Below, piece by piece: positions 11,595 to 23,677 of a DNA stretch of 64,000 nt. The stretch's first letter is position 1. The number at the start of each line of letters is the position of its first letter. Below the pieces are notes generated by a model. That model was given only the letters and a program-made list of their open reading frames with translations. It had not been told where the DNA came from and made no database searches. Made by a program: the position numbers and the translations under genes. This DNA comes from Phallusia mammillata. Lineage: Eukaryota; Chordata; Ascidiacea; Phlebobranchia; Ascidiidae. The stretch covers positions 77,959 through 141,958 of the forward strand of contig QLIY01000358.1 in NCBI GenBank assembly GCA_003260075.1, in the 5' to 3' direction.

Positions 11595-14500
11595 CCTGTA
11601 GGCACGTGCCTACTTTGCCTAATGGTTAATCCGGCACTGATAACAATACATGGTGTCCGGACTAACCGACGTTTGTAGTTCGTTTGCTATGCACGTTTAC
11701 AACCAATGACTTATTTTCGCAGTAAAAAGGATAAGTAAACAAATCCTTAGCCAAAGAAATTAAAAAAACAAATAAAAATGCAGCCATGCCTTCAGCGAAA
11801 CCGTGACAGGTTTTGATAATTGTGCATCATCGTTCAAAGCAAATTGATGTTCAAGACGAATGAGGATTTGGCCGCTAGATGTCGTTTCTAATGTGAGCAG
11901 GTGAACGTTTTCCGGCAGCGGTGCAGACAGTGCGCTGCCCTGCAATATCACAACAAATAAACTGGTTAGAATAAGCAAAATCAAATCTAAACTTCTAAAA
12001 ACATTGCTGTTAATAAAGCCCAAATTGTGGGTGAAGTTATTATGTAAAAAAACATGAACAAAGTGTACTAAACCATCTCGTCACTACTCTAATAAGTCAC
12101 TTACAGGAGGTACTCCGTTAGATGCAGTAGAGACATTTCTAAAGGCAACAAACGTGTCCATGTACATTTCTTCCGCCAAAAGGCGTTGCTGAGCACCAGA
12201 CGCCTGAATTGTGTCGAGCAGAATCAACTGCTTTCCACGAACTATTAAACCATCACCAAACTGACCAGTCTCATTGAGTGGTTCGCCAACACCTCGTTTA
12301 TCGTCAACCAGCAATCTTCTGTGCAACTAAACATAAAATGTCGTTACTTTAGTTGTCACAGAAACTAAAAAGATAGACTGGAAAAAGAAACAATAAACAG
12401 ACTTTACCCAACCCAAACAATCGTTTTGCACTAAATATGGACAGAATTTTATTGGCATGTGATTATTTATCTTGGCGCATTGTTACAGGTTTTGCGCATT
12501 GAATTGAAGCGATAACCACAGTACCCCAAAGCGAAAAATCAGTTTACACAACTGATTTACGATAAACAAACACATCATAAAGTTAAGTGCTTGTGCTGTC
12601 GCGTAAGCACTCTGACATTTAAACTGAGTACCTCTCGTTGCATCGTAAATTTGTGTGCTCGTCGTTATAGGACGGGCCCAATGACACAGTAACGGTACTG
12701 ATATCAAGACAGCTATTTTTATAATCATTCGGTGTTTGCATTTAACTTTTTAATGTTTAACCCCTTTAAGCATGCAATGTCTTACAGAACTTTTACAGAT
12801 GTTTACTTATTAGTTTTGTGACTTATGCGTAAGCTTTCGATGCTTCCGGGTTGCATTAATACTTATCCGACTTTAAACATGGCGGACACAAAAGAGGGCG
12901 TAAAAGAGCAACAAGGGATTCAGCTACTCTCCTGTGTTTAGCTTTGCAAACGTAATGAACGAACAACGTATTTTTCAGGTTGCAACTACAAAATCATGCG
13001 CATCTCGATTAAGCTAGTTCTACACAATATGAAAAGTAGATTTTCGTGATTCAGGAAGAAAAGCCCCCCCCCCCGCAACTACAAAATCATGCGCATCTCG
13101 ATTAAGCTAGTTCTACACAATAAGTAGATTTTCGTGATTCAGGAAGAAAAGGGTCACTAAAAATAATTAAGGATTGAACTGCAGTTAAGTCAGTCAAAAC
13201 CTACACACACAACAAAATGTAGTTGCAAACTACCACGTGGGAATAAAGAAACCTTAACCAACTTGCCATAAGTTCCAATGAACCGTCCGACAGACTCGCG
13301 CCACCTTGTGACCGATCGTTTAGCACTGTCAGTTGAAATTTTGAATCTTTGATGTAGATTCGTGAGTTAACCGGATAATAATTTCCAGCCACCGGTTCTG
13401 TTTGGTTTAATGTCCATGTCGGTCTGTAGTCCCGCCTGTCATAAAAATAGGTATGAAAACAATGGCATAAAATTTAAAACATGGCCTGGTTGTATTGCAG
13501 GCTTTAATGGCATTGGTAGTTGGTTCGTACAAAACACTTCATTAATCACAAACAAAACATTAAATATCTTATTTTCTAAAAAAAGCTTCAACGCTTAAAA
13601 TTTTCACCTGTAAGTCGGGAGTGCAAAATTTAAAATTGCAAAACAAGTTTTGGGGGATGAAACCCTAAAAGCCACATCTGAATTTTGGGTGGACTGTAAT
13701 AAAACAGTACAACTGAAATATTGCTATTTAAAAACAAAAACAGTATCTTTGCGAAATCCAAGTGGTTCGTTTTAAAGATTTGGGCTGGATAAATAAATGC
13801 TTAAATAATGTGGCTAAGTATTACGACGTAGAAACACCAATTTTAACTTTGACGCCAAATTATGACGGCTAAATTTCGGTAATGAGAAGGCATAAGCATA
13901 ATAATATCCGTGGTTTTCATCCTTTTTTCAAGCACTTGTCAATCGTTAATGCTTCATATGAAGTTGTTTACAGATGTTTTACATTTTTTATTATTTTGCT
14001 CTCCCAACTTAGTACAGGTGTGAATTTTTAGCCGTAATAGAATGAAACAAGCGTACATTGTGTGGGTACCAAACCAGCGCGAAATCGCAGAAAAGAAATG
14101 TGAACATGGTGATGTATCTTTCAGTTAGACTTAGATATAAACATGACCTAGACCAATGCTCTTCAACCTTCTTTGGTTTGGTGAACCCTTAAAGTTGTTG
14201 GGACGAACTCATGTACCCTGTTTGGTCTCGACGTACATTAAGGGGCAGGCACATTTGTGATCAAAAACTTTTGACGTAAATTAACGTCAATCCGCACTCT
14301 GCGCAAAACGTCTTTTGACATAGACATACGTCAACCGCACTAAAAGTGTTAGACTTTAGCATTTTCAAAAAGTACAGAGGTTCATTTGTACATCAGTTGA
14401 AACCTACATCTTTTTTCTAATATCCTGGAAGTCAACTATTAATGGTTCATTAAAAGTTTGTGATGCACCCTTGTATACCCTTTTGTACTGGTGCACCCCT

Positions 14501-17500
14501 TGCATATTTTGGTGCACCCTAGGGTGCAACGTGCACACCGGTTGAAGAGCACTGACCTAGACAAGTATCCCCCCCCCCCTTTGGTGCACCCTAGGGTGCA
14601 CCGTGCACACCGGTTGAAGAGCACTGACCTAGACAAGTATAAGGACTGCAAAATTATGAAAAAGTGCTAAACCATTTTTTTAGTTCGTACAATTGAACTA
14701 ATGTTTATATTTTATGCAATTCGTAAGTAAAAGAGTTTAAAGAGGAATGACTTTTTAGCATATTTCAGCCTGCGTTTTAAACTATCTTACTTTCTTTCCA
14801 AAACTTCTCTGCCATTTGCATCTGTGTAAAAATAACCTGCAGTTGCAAGTGGAGTTTCAAATCTGCAAACACATTTTACATGAGTATGAACAGAATGTAC
14901 AAACATGTTACTACTCAATGGTCGAAAGATAAAAATAATAACATATTCTGTTCATCTTGGGCATTTTTGTATGTGTAGTAGTGAGTGTGCAATATTCCAC
15001 TGTTACCTGGAAATCACTTCTTTCCCCAATCCATCTTTAATTGGAATAGGACCAATTGTCCATTCCACTTCAATGTATTTTTTGTTGTTATATAATCTTA
15101 CCACCTACAGAAAAGTGGTCTTACAATCCAAATAAAACCTTTAAATTAAATATCTACCTGCCAAGCCCAATCACTAAACTTTTGGTAAACTTCTTGAACA
15201 AGTGGATTATTCCCCTGACAAAAAAAGTAAGAAATTGATATTTTATACCAAATACTACCATAAAAAAAAGTTTACCTGCAATACATGGGTCTCAACGATT
15301 CCATCAGCACAAGGAAAGGTATGGGAGGAATTAGGGCGAAAAACATATGCACCTAGTTTAAAAAGAGAAAACATGAATATTGGAAGCGATGTGATAGCAA
15401 CAAAAGTTTTGGAAGCAATGTGATTTAGTTTTGTTTACCTGATGGCTGGTTGCTGGCATTGTTACCTGTACTAGCATTGTACCAATAAAGGTTTTGTGAC
15501 ACATTCATTTCAATTGAATTTGCTGTGTTGACAATTGTTTTCATGAGACCCGTTGACCCATCAAACTGTACTTTGTAATACTAAGGAAAAAGCAACAAAA
15601 TGAGGGTTCAAATAAACTGTTTCACCAAAATAGAAAAAAAAAATTCCCCCCCCCCAAAAAGCAACAAAATGAGGGTTCAAATAAACTGTTTCACCAAAAT
15701 AGACATATTTTAAGACAAAAAATTTCTTACCGCATTTGCAATGGTGATGTCATCCTTTCCAGTTTTGGAAACACTGGATTGTTTGCTAAACTTTTTAAGC
15801 ACAGGTTGTTTCGAAACCTATAATACCAACATAAACTTTAAAAAAATTATTCAAGAAAAATATGATGTGGCTCATGCAAAATCATTCGTTGGTTTGCAGA
15901 GTAGAAATATAGAGATCATACACAAACCAAAATGGAAAGTTTATTACAGCAAAAATAACAACCTTGTATTCTTTGTACCCAAAAGGTGGAAGATCAGCCA
16001 AAAAAACAAGTTCAGAATCAGCATTCCCTCGAGTTCTTCGAACTGACTTTGTTGCATCACTTACTGGTACTAACTGCAAAAAAAAACAATCAGAAAGATG
16101 CATGCTTGAGCCAGAGGAAAAGTTAATACAATCTGGCCATTTGCGTTCAATAATACCTGGTTTGTGACACTTTTTCCACTGTCAACCTCTGTTACATCAA
16201 ACATTGAATTTTTCATCACAGAATCAACAGGAATCCTCAAATATTTTTCAACAGATCTTGCAAGTGGATTGTACGCAATAACCACAAACTATTTATCAAT
16301 GAGAAAAAAAAGTAATAAATTTCAAAAAGTTTCATGGTAAAAACTTTTTGTTGTAAAATGTATTGTTACAATGCTTAAAACAAACCTCATTCATTTGCTG
16401 GGTATAGTTGCAAAATGTGATGTTAAGGTAATCGCAAACATGTAGATTATTGCTTTCTCCAGTAATAACTTCACTGACCACTTGATGGCATGCACTTCGA
16501 CCTTCATAAAAAATACAACATTCAAAATAAACCCCTCTTCAAATGACTATGTGTTTACCATTATTTCAACAAATATTAGTATGTCCAGTGCATATATTTA
16601 GACATCAAAATTTGCAAGAATTTTGCAAAATCTTTATGATACTAAATGTGTTAGTCACACCAGAACAGCAAAAAGACATAATTTGAAACAAAGATTATTT
16701 AGTCCATATTAACACAACACATCAGGAAACATATGTCACCCTTGTAAAGTCGCTTGGCATAATCATTGGCAACATGTTGTTTGCTTGTTCCTGAAACTGC
16801 ATCATGATGCTGAGTGACACCCATAGCTTCCCCTGTTATAATAAAATACAAGATGAACAGTTACAAACATATTGTAAAGTGTTTGTTAAACCATTGCAGT
16901 TTTTTTAGGTCCGCTCAGAACAAAACTTCCATTTTTGTTTTTTGCAGCAAAATTTGTTTTCATTTTTTGTTACTCACTCAAAGTCGCAGAAGAGGATTTT
17001 ATCTTGTTTGGACCAGCAAGTACCTCCAGTTGCTTACAAACCTAAAAATAACGCCTAGCATTAAACCATTGTCTAACATTTTTCATAATCGTGTAAACCT
17101 ATACAGCTTAAGCTATTCCACAAAATAACTTACTTGTAGCAGATTGTTGCTTTCCCTTACATAACCTTTTAAAGCAGGTCGACTTGTAAAATAACCAGTC
17201 CAAAACCCATGTGGAATATCAGCATAAGGAAAAAAGTCATCTGTTTTTATTGTCCAGTCTTCATTAACTTCATTCAATGCATAAAGGTAACATGAAGGTG
17301 TGGAATAAAACACTGTAATGTTTTTGTTCTATAAAACAAAAAAGAAGGTTTGATTCATAGCACTGTTATCAGATTTGAAATATCATGTTCCTTACCGCAG
17401 CATTCACATATTTGATAAGTTTGTCAAGATTCTTGTACCATGTGTGTGCATTGCTATACTGGAAATCTGAACCCATAGTCATCATGATGTGGTTGGTTTT

Positions 17501-20500
17501 AAAATGTTTTGCCTGGAAAAGCAAACAAGTCGAATATCAACCCATGTTTAATATGTGATAAGTCACATGCACTGCATTATTTACTTGATGCCTTGCAGCA
17601 TCTGCAAAGAAGTTGACTTTATCATCTACATTGTATTCTTCTAGGTTTGGATCGTCCATAATGGGAGAATCACCACACAATTCATCAAAGCAAAATCCTT
17701 TTGGGGGGCCATACCCATTTTCATTTATACCTATCACAAATTTAGAAATATTGTTAAAGCTTGGGCCTTTCAAGCTTTACAACCCTCGATAATTTTTTAC
17801 ACCAAACAAAAACACATCTGCACAGGAATTTATGGAACATCGACTCCTATAAAGTTATTTTAGCAGTAAGAAGTTGATGANTACCGAGTACCGGGTACCT
17901 GTCCCATCACTACTAGAATAGTGGTTTTCCTATATGTTGCCAGTTTATATATACTACATCATATTTAACGATGTACCACATATACCATTTACTATATTTA
18001 TAATGGATATATATTTGGCACCTACATTTCATTGGGTCCCGATTTTCTTCCTGGCACTTTATAACACAATTGTTTCTGAAAGCATAATCTAATAGGTCCC
18101 CACACATATGCATATGCGATTTGGTAACAGTAAAAATAGGGCACAATCTCTGTTAGATATTTACCAATTACTATACACATCATTTGATCTACACATATGA
18201 TTGTTTTTGCAAGCAAAAACGAATGGGTCCCCACACGCGTGTTTGTGCGGATTTATGGTACACAAACATCCTGGTTATTTTTAGATTCTGAAGGAAAAAC
18301 TTAACCAACTTTAGCCTTAACCCAACTTTAAAAGCTTTGTCCGTATTCTTTTTGCATCATTATTGTCATATAATTACAAAAAAAACAATAAATAAGAACA
18401 GGAAAAATGTCGTTTTTAATTTCTTTCGTTTTGGGGGCCTGTGGGTTAACCGCTGGGTCGTTTGGGGTCAAACTTCAGGAGGATCAAATTCGGAACAATA
18501 ACTAACATCTGTGCAAATTTGAATAAATTTAAAGCACTCTTTCTTGACCAAACGCATTTAACAAACCAGTGTTAGACAGAAACGAATATTTTGGGGGTAA
18601 ACCTTTTTTTAAGGTACAAAATTCTTTGAAATACCTTATATTGCACCAAACAACAAAGCATATAACTCCTAAATGAAATACTTTAGCAAGTATAGCCGTT
18701 TCAAAAATTTCACGTTTTGGGGGGCTGTGAGTGAACTGAGGGATCCATCTATAATGTGTGTAAACTTGAAAAATTTTTAACCATTCTTTCTTGACCGAAA
18801 CGTGGGAACAAATCCGCGTTAGACGGGGAACAAATATAGACAAAAACAATATGTGTCCCCTTCAGGGAAGGGGACCCATAAATACCAGTAAACAAATCAG
18901 CTTGAGGTGAAGTAAGGGTTTCACTTCCACGCCAAATTTCTTCCATTCTTACTTCTTTTTCCCGCAAGGCTTTATCTTGATAATCCAGCCTTCCGAAGAA
19001 CAAACCATCAAACCCCATCTAAAATGGAGATACATGCTAAAAATTGCAGTGAATATCACTCATGCAAAAACACCCAATTTACCTGGGCAAACAATGATGC
19101 TTGTTCACGAGAATGACCAAAAGGATCAATCTGCCAAGCAACTCGTGGACGACCACAAGAACCGAATGTTTCATTGAGGAAAGTCATACCCAAACTCATT
19201 TGGTCAATAATAGCATTGTAATGTGTTGAAGCCTCATCATTCATACACCAACCACCAAGTATAAACTCAAGTCTTCCTATTATATGGATACATATTGTAA
19301 ACAAAGGTAGAAATATTTAATTTAAAGTTTCAATTTTCAAATAAATAAAAAACTAAAAAAATTCGGCATTTGTGTCACAAACCTTTTCACATTTTGTGCC
19401 ACTCCAAGACCTGTGAGTTGTGACTGTATTTCTTCTTGAGATTTTTTTGTTGTAAGTATATTTAGCAGTTAAAAATCAAGCTTAACACGAGTTTGCTTAC
19501 CCTCATTGACTATATTTATGACTTGCTGTTTCAAACTATCACTTTGTTCATCCCACCATCTTTTAAAGTAGGCGATTTCAACATAGATAAAACGTCGGGA
19601 TGGGTCCATTATTAAATCATTAATAGCTGTATCAAGTATGTACTGGACAGCAGCCTTCTGTACATTGCTATATGCTTTGATTGCCAAATTATACATAACC
19701 ACAGGGCCAGGAAATTGTAAATTCACCCAGAAATGTACATGCCAAACATTTTTAACAGGGACATACAATCAACACAACAATTTAAAATTAAGTCAAAAAA
19801 ATTATGGAAAACAAAGAAAAAATGGTTAGAATGGGAACAAAACACACAATAACTATTTTTTTCTGGTATGATTTCTGAAGAAGTTGGTTGAAATTTCGCT
19901 GACAAAAAATTCAGAAAAATACCAGAAAAAAACACATAGAAATTTACTATAAAATCAGTGCTTTCCATGATACATTTCCTGCTTGGTATGATTTTTCAAA
20001 AAATTCAAAATAGCTTTTTATCACGTATCACTCAGTGTTTTTGTATCATGGAAAACACTTTATCTAGAAAACATTTTGACCTTCTTCAACAAGCATTTTC
20101 ACATCAGACTTCATTTGTTCAGATTGTTGATTCCACCAGCGATAAAAGAAGGCCATTTCAACATATATAAAGCGCTTTGTTGAGTCAGACATAAGGTGTG
20201 GGACAACTGTGTCCAGAATATACTGAACACCAGCAATTGCAATTGAATTGTTGGCTAAAATTAAATGCTGACGGTTCAATTAAATAATTAAACAATAAAC
20301 ATTGTGGTACAGAATAATCTGTCATTAACTTATTGAAGGCTACAAAAATTTAAAGACTTGAAATTTGGAATACAATTAATAATAAATTAAATTTACAATT
20401 AACCACAATCTTATGTATTTTTATTTATACTTGCAGTTTATGTAACAAACTATTTTAATTTTTTTTAACAGATTTTTTTTCAATTTTTTTTCCAAAATTT

Positions 20501-21724
20501 GATGCACCTCCATAATAATATTGATCCACTGTTTTTAACCACCCCACATCATCATGGGTGTGGGGAACAAGATGTACGTTGAGGTGATCCTTGTTTCCCA
20601 TGTTGCAGCTCTGAAAAAATGTTGCACAAATAATGCTAAGTTGCAAGTAACAGAACAGGGATTTTAATGAAAAATCTTTCTAAATTTGTTTCGATTGCAT
20701 TCATCTAACATTTTTTTAACTGATAAAAAAATTGATTCTTTACTAACAAAACTACCTAATTAAAAAGGGCACATATTAAAGTTGTGTAAATTTATATATG
20801 AACCAAAAAGTTTGCTCTAACACTTTCAAGTGCTTCACCTTTCCTGGAATTTTTCATTCCAGGGATTCAGGAAACAACAAGTAAATCCTGGGATCCTGGC
20901 AAAACGATTTGATATTTTCTCGTGCTTAATTATGTCATTGCTATGACAAAAATTGGTTTACATTGATCAACTACAAATATTTAATTAAGCACAGTTTTTT
21001 ATTAAGAATACATTTGTAATGTTACCAGCCTACAAATATCAAATATCAAACTACAAATTTGTTTTTTGGTTTCACTTGTTCGAGCATTTTTGCCAACATA
21101 ATTTACGATACCGTTTAAAAAAGCATATTAACCTTCAAAACTTTATACAGTTAGGTAACCAACATAACCATTTAAAACAAAACCTTAATTTATTAAAAAT
21201 TATGCACAAAAACATGTGTTTGCCTAATAGCCTTTTTCCTGGGAATGAAAAACAATTTGCCAGGGATTGGAAACTTGATTTTACCAGGAAATCCAAAGAT
21301 TTTCTGTCAAGACACTCCCAGGAAGAAACCCTAGGCCAAAATAACAATACAGATAAAACCAAACAGGGGGCTTTCCCATATATTTCCATTTATAATATTC
21401 CATATCCTATTTAATGATTTTGTATATACACCATTTGATTAATCAACATAACTGTTTTGCAAGCAAAACAAATGGTTTCCACAATTGTGTCTGTGCAAAT
21501 TGTTAAGGTATATATAAAATTATATGATTATGTCAAGTAACATGTCTGTTGATGTGTAAACGAAGGACCTCCTGCCGTGCATTAAACCACTATATATATA
21601 CAAGTATAAATAAATACGCAGGAAACTAAACATGTAACAATTTACTTACACTATATCCACAGGAAGTAGCCCAACAAACTGATGGCAGAAACAAAATACA
21701 ACCGAAAAACAACCTTTGGTTCAT
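10484..21724 (-). CDS. MAN2B1: lysosomal alpha-mannosidase (GH38, MAN2B1-like), complete, 24 exons
   Basis: Exons, 5' to 3': 21650-21724, 20508-20610, exon 3 as 20081-20254 or 19501-19674, 19083-19276, 18886-19018, 17585-17730, 17395-17512, 17134-17328, 16978-17041, 16740-16832, 16386-16501, 16157-16288, 15963-16073, 15731-15817, 15439-15580, 15276-15352, 15158-15214, 15007-15104, 14791-14862, 13267-13435, 12105-12326, 11790-11939, 10769-10883, 10484-10608. With one exon 3 the protein is about 988 aa, close to human MAN2B1 (1011). It starts with a secretion signal ([19 protein letters not shown]). Catalytic motifs are HTHDDVGW (zinc ligands), QIDPFGHS (nucleophile Asp) and QHHDAVSGT (zinc His). 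The C-terminal beta domains include [22 protein letters not shown] and [10 protein letters not shown]. The family cleaves alpha-mannose from glycoproteins in lysosomes. Two introns appear to use GC donors. Confidence 0.95.
11120..11780. repeat. two overlapping duplications at poly-C tracts (10 C and 77 C)
   Basis: About 80 bp upstream of the 10-C run (11217-11226) recurs just after it (~11235-11320). A second block (11313-11510) recurs after a 77-C run (11517-11593) at 11640-11780, with a ~65 bp deletion in the second copy. The second copy abuts mannosidase exon 22, so the splice donor there should be treated with care. Confidence 0.8.
12982..13150. repeat. ~80 bp duplication around an 11-C tract
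   Basis: The sequence beginning gcaactacaaaatcatgcgc at 12982-13063 recurs at 13075-13150, with a 5-6 bp deletion. The copies are separated by C's at 13064-13074. It lies in a mannosidase intron and no exon is affected. Confidence 0.85.
14154..14554. mobile_element. 401-bp hAT-type MITE with exact 8-bp target-site duplication
   Basis: The ends are caatgctcttcaacc and ggttgaagagcactg, inverted with one mismatch. Both flanks read acctagac (14146-14153 and 14555-14562). No transposase is present. It lies in a mannosidase intron. The same end motif closes the element at 1-123. Confidence 0.9.
14510..14641. repeat. ~60 bp duplication around an 11-C tract, containing a MITE end
   Basis: The last ~45 bp of the MITE at 14154-14554, together with its target-site duplication, recurs at 14580-14641 after C's at 14569-14579. 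The duplication therefore postdates the insertion, or is an assembly join. Confidence 0.85.
15587..15703. repeat. ~47 bp duplication around a 10-C tract
   Basis: aaaaagcaacaaaatgaggg and the sequence after it occur at 15587-15633 and again at 15656-15703, with C's at 15646-15655 between them. It lies in a mannosidase intron. Confidence 0.85.
17731..18885. other. long mannosidase intron with degenerate repeats
   Basis: The longest intron of the gene. It holds an ambiguous base at 17881 and several variants of a motif near gggtccccacacg (18037, 18096 and 18225), some paired with ttgcaagcaaaa. A related stretch is at 21420-21500, upstream of exon 2. I see no coding exon and no clear element ends. 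Confidence 0.4.
19501..19674 (-). CDS. MAN2B1: MAN2B1 exon 3, second copy (possible mutually exclusive exon)
   Basis: 174 nt with the same phases as the exon at 20081-20254. It encodes [16 protein letters not shown] and [18 protein letters not shown]. The acceptor I prefer is aatcaaag before catatagc, because it gives the right phase and equal length; its pyrimidine tract is poor. Including both copies keeps the frame but would insert 58 extra residues into the GH38 catalytic fold, so one copy per transcript is the simplest reading. Both keep FIYVE and RWW. Confidence 0.82.
20081..20254 (-). CDS. MAN2B1: MAN2B1 exon 3, copy nearer exon 2 (possible mutually exclusive exon)
   Basis: 174 nt, phase 1 at both ends, encoding 58 aa that include [15 protein letters not shown] and [18 protein letters not shown]. 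It follows exon 2 (ending QYYYG) in frame and can join exon 4 ([10 protein letters not shown]) directly. Its donor, gtcaaa, is weaker than the gtaagc of the other copy. It aligns without gaps to the exon at 19501-19674; I count about 28 of 58 identical residues. Confidence 0.85.
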
Positions 21725-21948
21725 TATAACTGCAGTGCACTAGCTGAAATAAAATATCTTTGATTAGGCAAAGGATTTACGACTTATCTGTGTTAAATAG
21801 GTTTTTCTGAACAAAACATCAAAACATACTGGAATGAACAAACCCATGATGTGCACATTTCCCTCTTTCTCCCAATTAATAAACCATAGTAAAATTTAGC
21901 AAAAATAGTAAATTAAACATGGCTATTTTGGAAAAAAATGGGTATGAG

Positions 21949-22125
21949 TAGTGGTGGCATTCAGCCGGTTTGCACCAGTTCTATAGAACCGTCACACGGA
22001 AGTTTATGAGATAAGTGAACCGGTTAGCATTACTGGTTACTGTCAATCGACTTTTTGTAGCAGAACCGACTAAAAAATGACTTTTGTGATAGAACTGGCT
22101 GACAAAAATTTGAATCCCACCACTG
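21949..22125. mobile_element. 177-bp hAT-type MITE
   Basis: The ends are tagtggtggcattcagcc and tgaatcccaccactg (inverted, near match). The flanks are ggtatgag (21941-21948) and ggtaagag (22126-22133), a 7/8 target-site duplication. A second member is at 42892-43040 and shares gaaccggttagcatta and related internal motifs. Confidence 0.88.
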
Positions 22126-22345
22126 GGTAAGAGGGTTGACAGACAATGTCGTCGTCATGTGATAAAACCTTCAATCGTAGAGAAACAAGGCCATACCTTA
22201 AGTTAAGTACAGCACCAAAAGTTTAAGAATAAGAACCCTGGGATAAAACAAGTGGGATAGACAATTTTCACCAGCATACACTGATTCTCAATTAACAATA
22301 TATAAAACAGAATTGATTTCAACTGCAAAGTACAAACAGCTAAAC

Positions 22346-22664
22346 CAGGGGTAGGCAACCTGGGGCCCGCGAGCCGCATGCGGCCCTTCATTAAGGGTTG
22401 TGCGGCCCGCAGAGACGCTTGGATTTCAAAAGTACTGGCAAACGAGTCCAATTATTACATATTATTGAGCTGATTAATGCGCCTGATGCTAGTCTTCTGC
22501 GACCTGGCAAAATGTGGCTAGAATCAAATACGAATTATACTTGTAGTAAAGCATATTTGGTAAGAAACCAAGCAAAATCACTTTGTGTTATACACAGGTG
22601 CGGCCCGCGATCCAATTTTGACATTTATAATTTGCCCTACAGTAACAAGGGTTGCCCACCCCTG
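22346..22664. mobile_element. 319-bp hAT-type MITE with exact 8-bp target-site duplication
   Basis: It begins caggggtaggcaacc and ends gggttgcccacccctg. Both flanks are agctaaac (22338-22345 and 22665-22672). Subterminal gcggcccgc motifs occur near both ends. No open reading frame resembles a transposase. Confidence 0.93.
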
Positions 22665-23258
22665 AGCTAAACATATTTCGCGCACCAATTGGCATTGGTG
22701 CAGTAACAGACTGAACAAAACGAACAATCTATAATTTAATGCATCATTGCACAAAAATGTAAACATGTCTATCCATAGACAACTTATTAAAGGGTTTTTT
22801 TCGTGAGACGTTTCAGCGCATCCCAGATTGCCATATTGGCTCATATCTCCATGACTAGGCAAACGTCATTGGCAATATGGTGGGTGAACCTGTATTTTTA
22901 ATTGTAGGCTAAAATGAAGCCGTCTGTTACGCCAAATAGATTCAGTTATGACCCAAAAAACTAGCGTTGAAAACTTACAACTTACGTCTTGACTTTGTTT
23001 CGGTACAAAGCAACTTCATGCCATACTTAAGCAAAGAAAATTGCCATTTCTTCTGGCGGAGGCAATGATAACAAAGACGACTTGTCACCAACACATTTAC
23101 GCCCTTTATTTTTGATTGTTTTTTGATGAAGGATATAAGTAACACCGTCTAGAACAATAGAACCTAAACGAAATTGACATCGATTAAAATGCTTCGATCG
23201 TATTGATAATCGGTTATATCTGTCCAAAATATGTTCAGTTTTTGTGTTTGCCATTATC

Positions 23259-23677
23259 CAGGGTTGCCATCGACTTAAAACCAAAAATAAGGACAACCGA
23301 AAAATTAAATTTTCATATGCAACAAAACAAACGTTTTTGAACAAATCTTTGCATTTATACGAGCCGTGACATATCACATGCAATATTTTGGCCAGAAACA
23401 ATCTGTTTCAGTCACTTCTTGTGCGTTGAAAATACTTTATGCATCATACAACAGCNTTGTTCGTAGAAAATACTTTATGCATCTCACAACAACTCAGGTC
23501 TAGATTTACTTTTACTTGTAGCAGGGATTTGACCAGCAATTGTTGAAAATAAGACAAAAGAAGGACTCAAGTCAAAAATAAGGACAATTCTTAGTAATAA
23601 GGACAATGAACTTTTCTAAGACATAGCCCTTCAAAATAAGGACAAATCTTAGAAATAAGGACGGTATGGCAACCCTG
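23259..23677. mobile_element. ~420-bp MITE with 'ataaggac' repeats
   Basis: It begins cagggttgccatcgac and ends ggtatggcaaccctg (12-bp inverted ends). Repeats of aataaggacaa lie near both ends. No clean target-site duplication is seen. A degraded relative is at 62730-63080. One ambiguous base lies at 23456. Confidence 0.8.

Noticed and set aside
12483-12728. An 81-codon minus-strand frame with a signal-peptide-like start ([14 protein letters not shown])
   Set aside because: It lies within a mannosidase intron, has no homologue I recognise, and hydrophobic starts are common by chance here.
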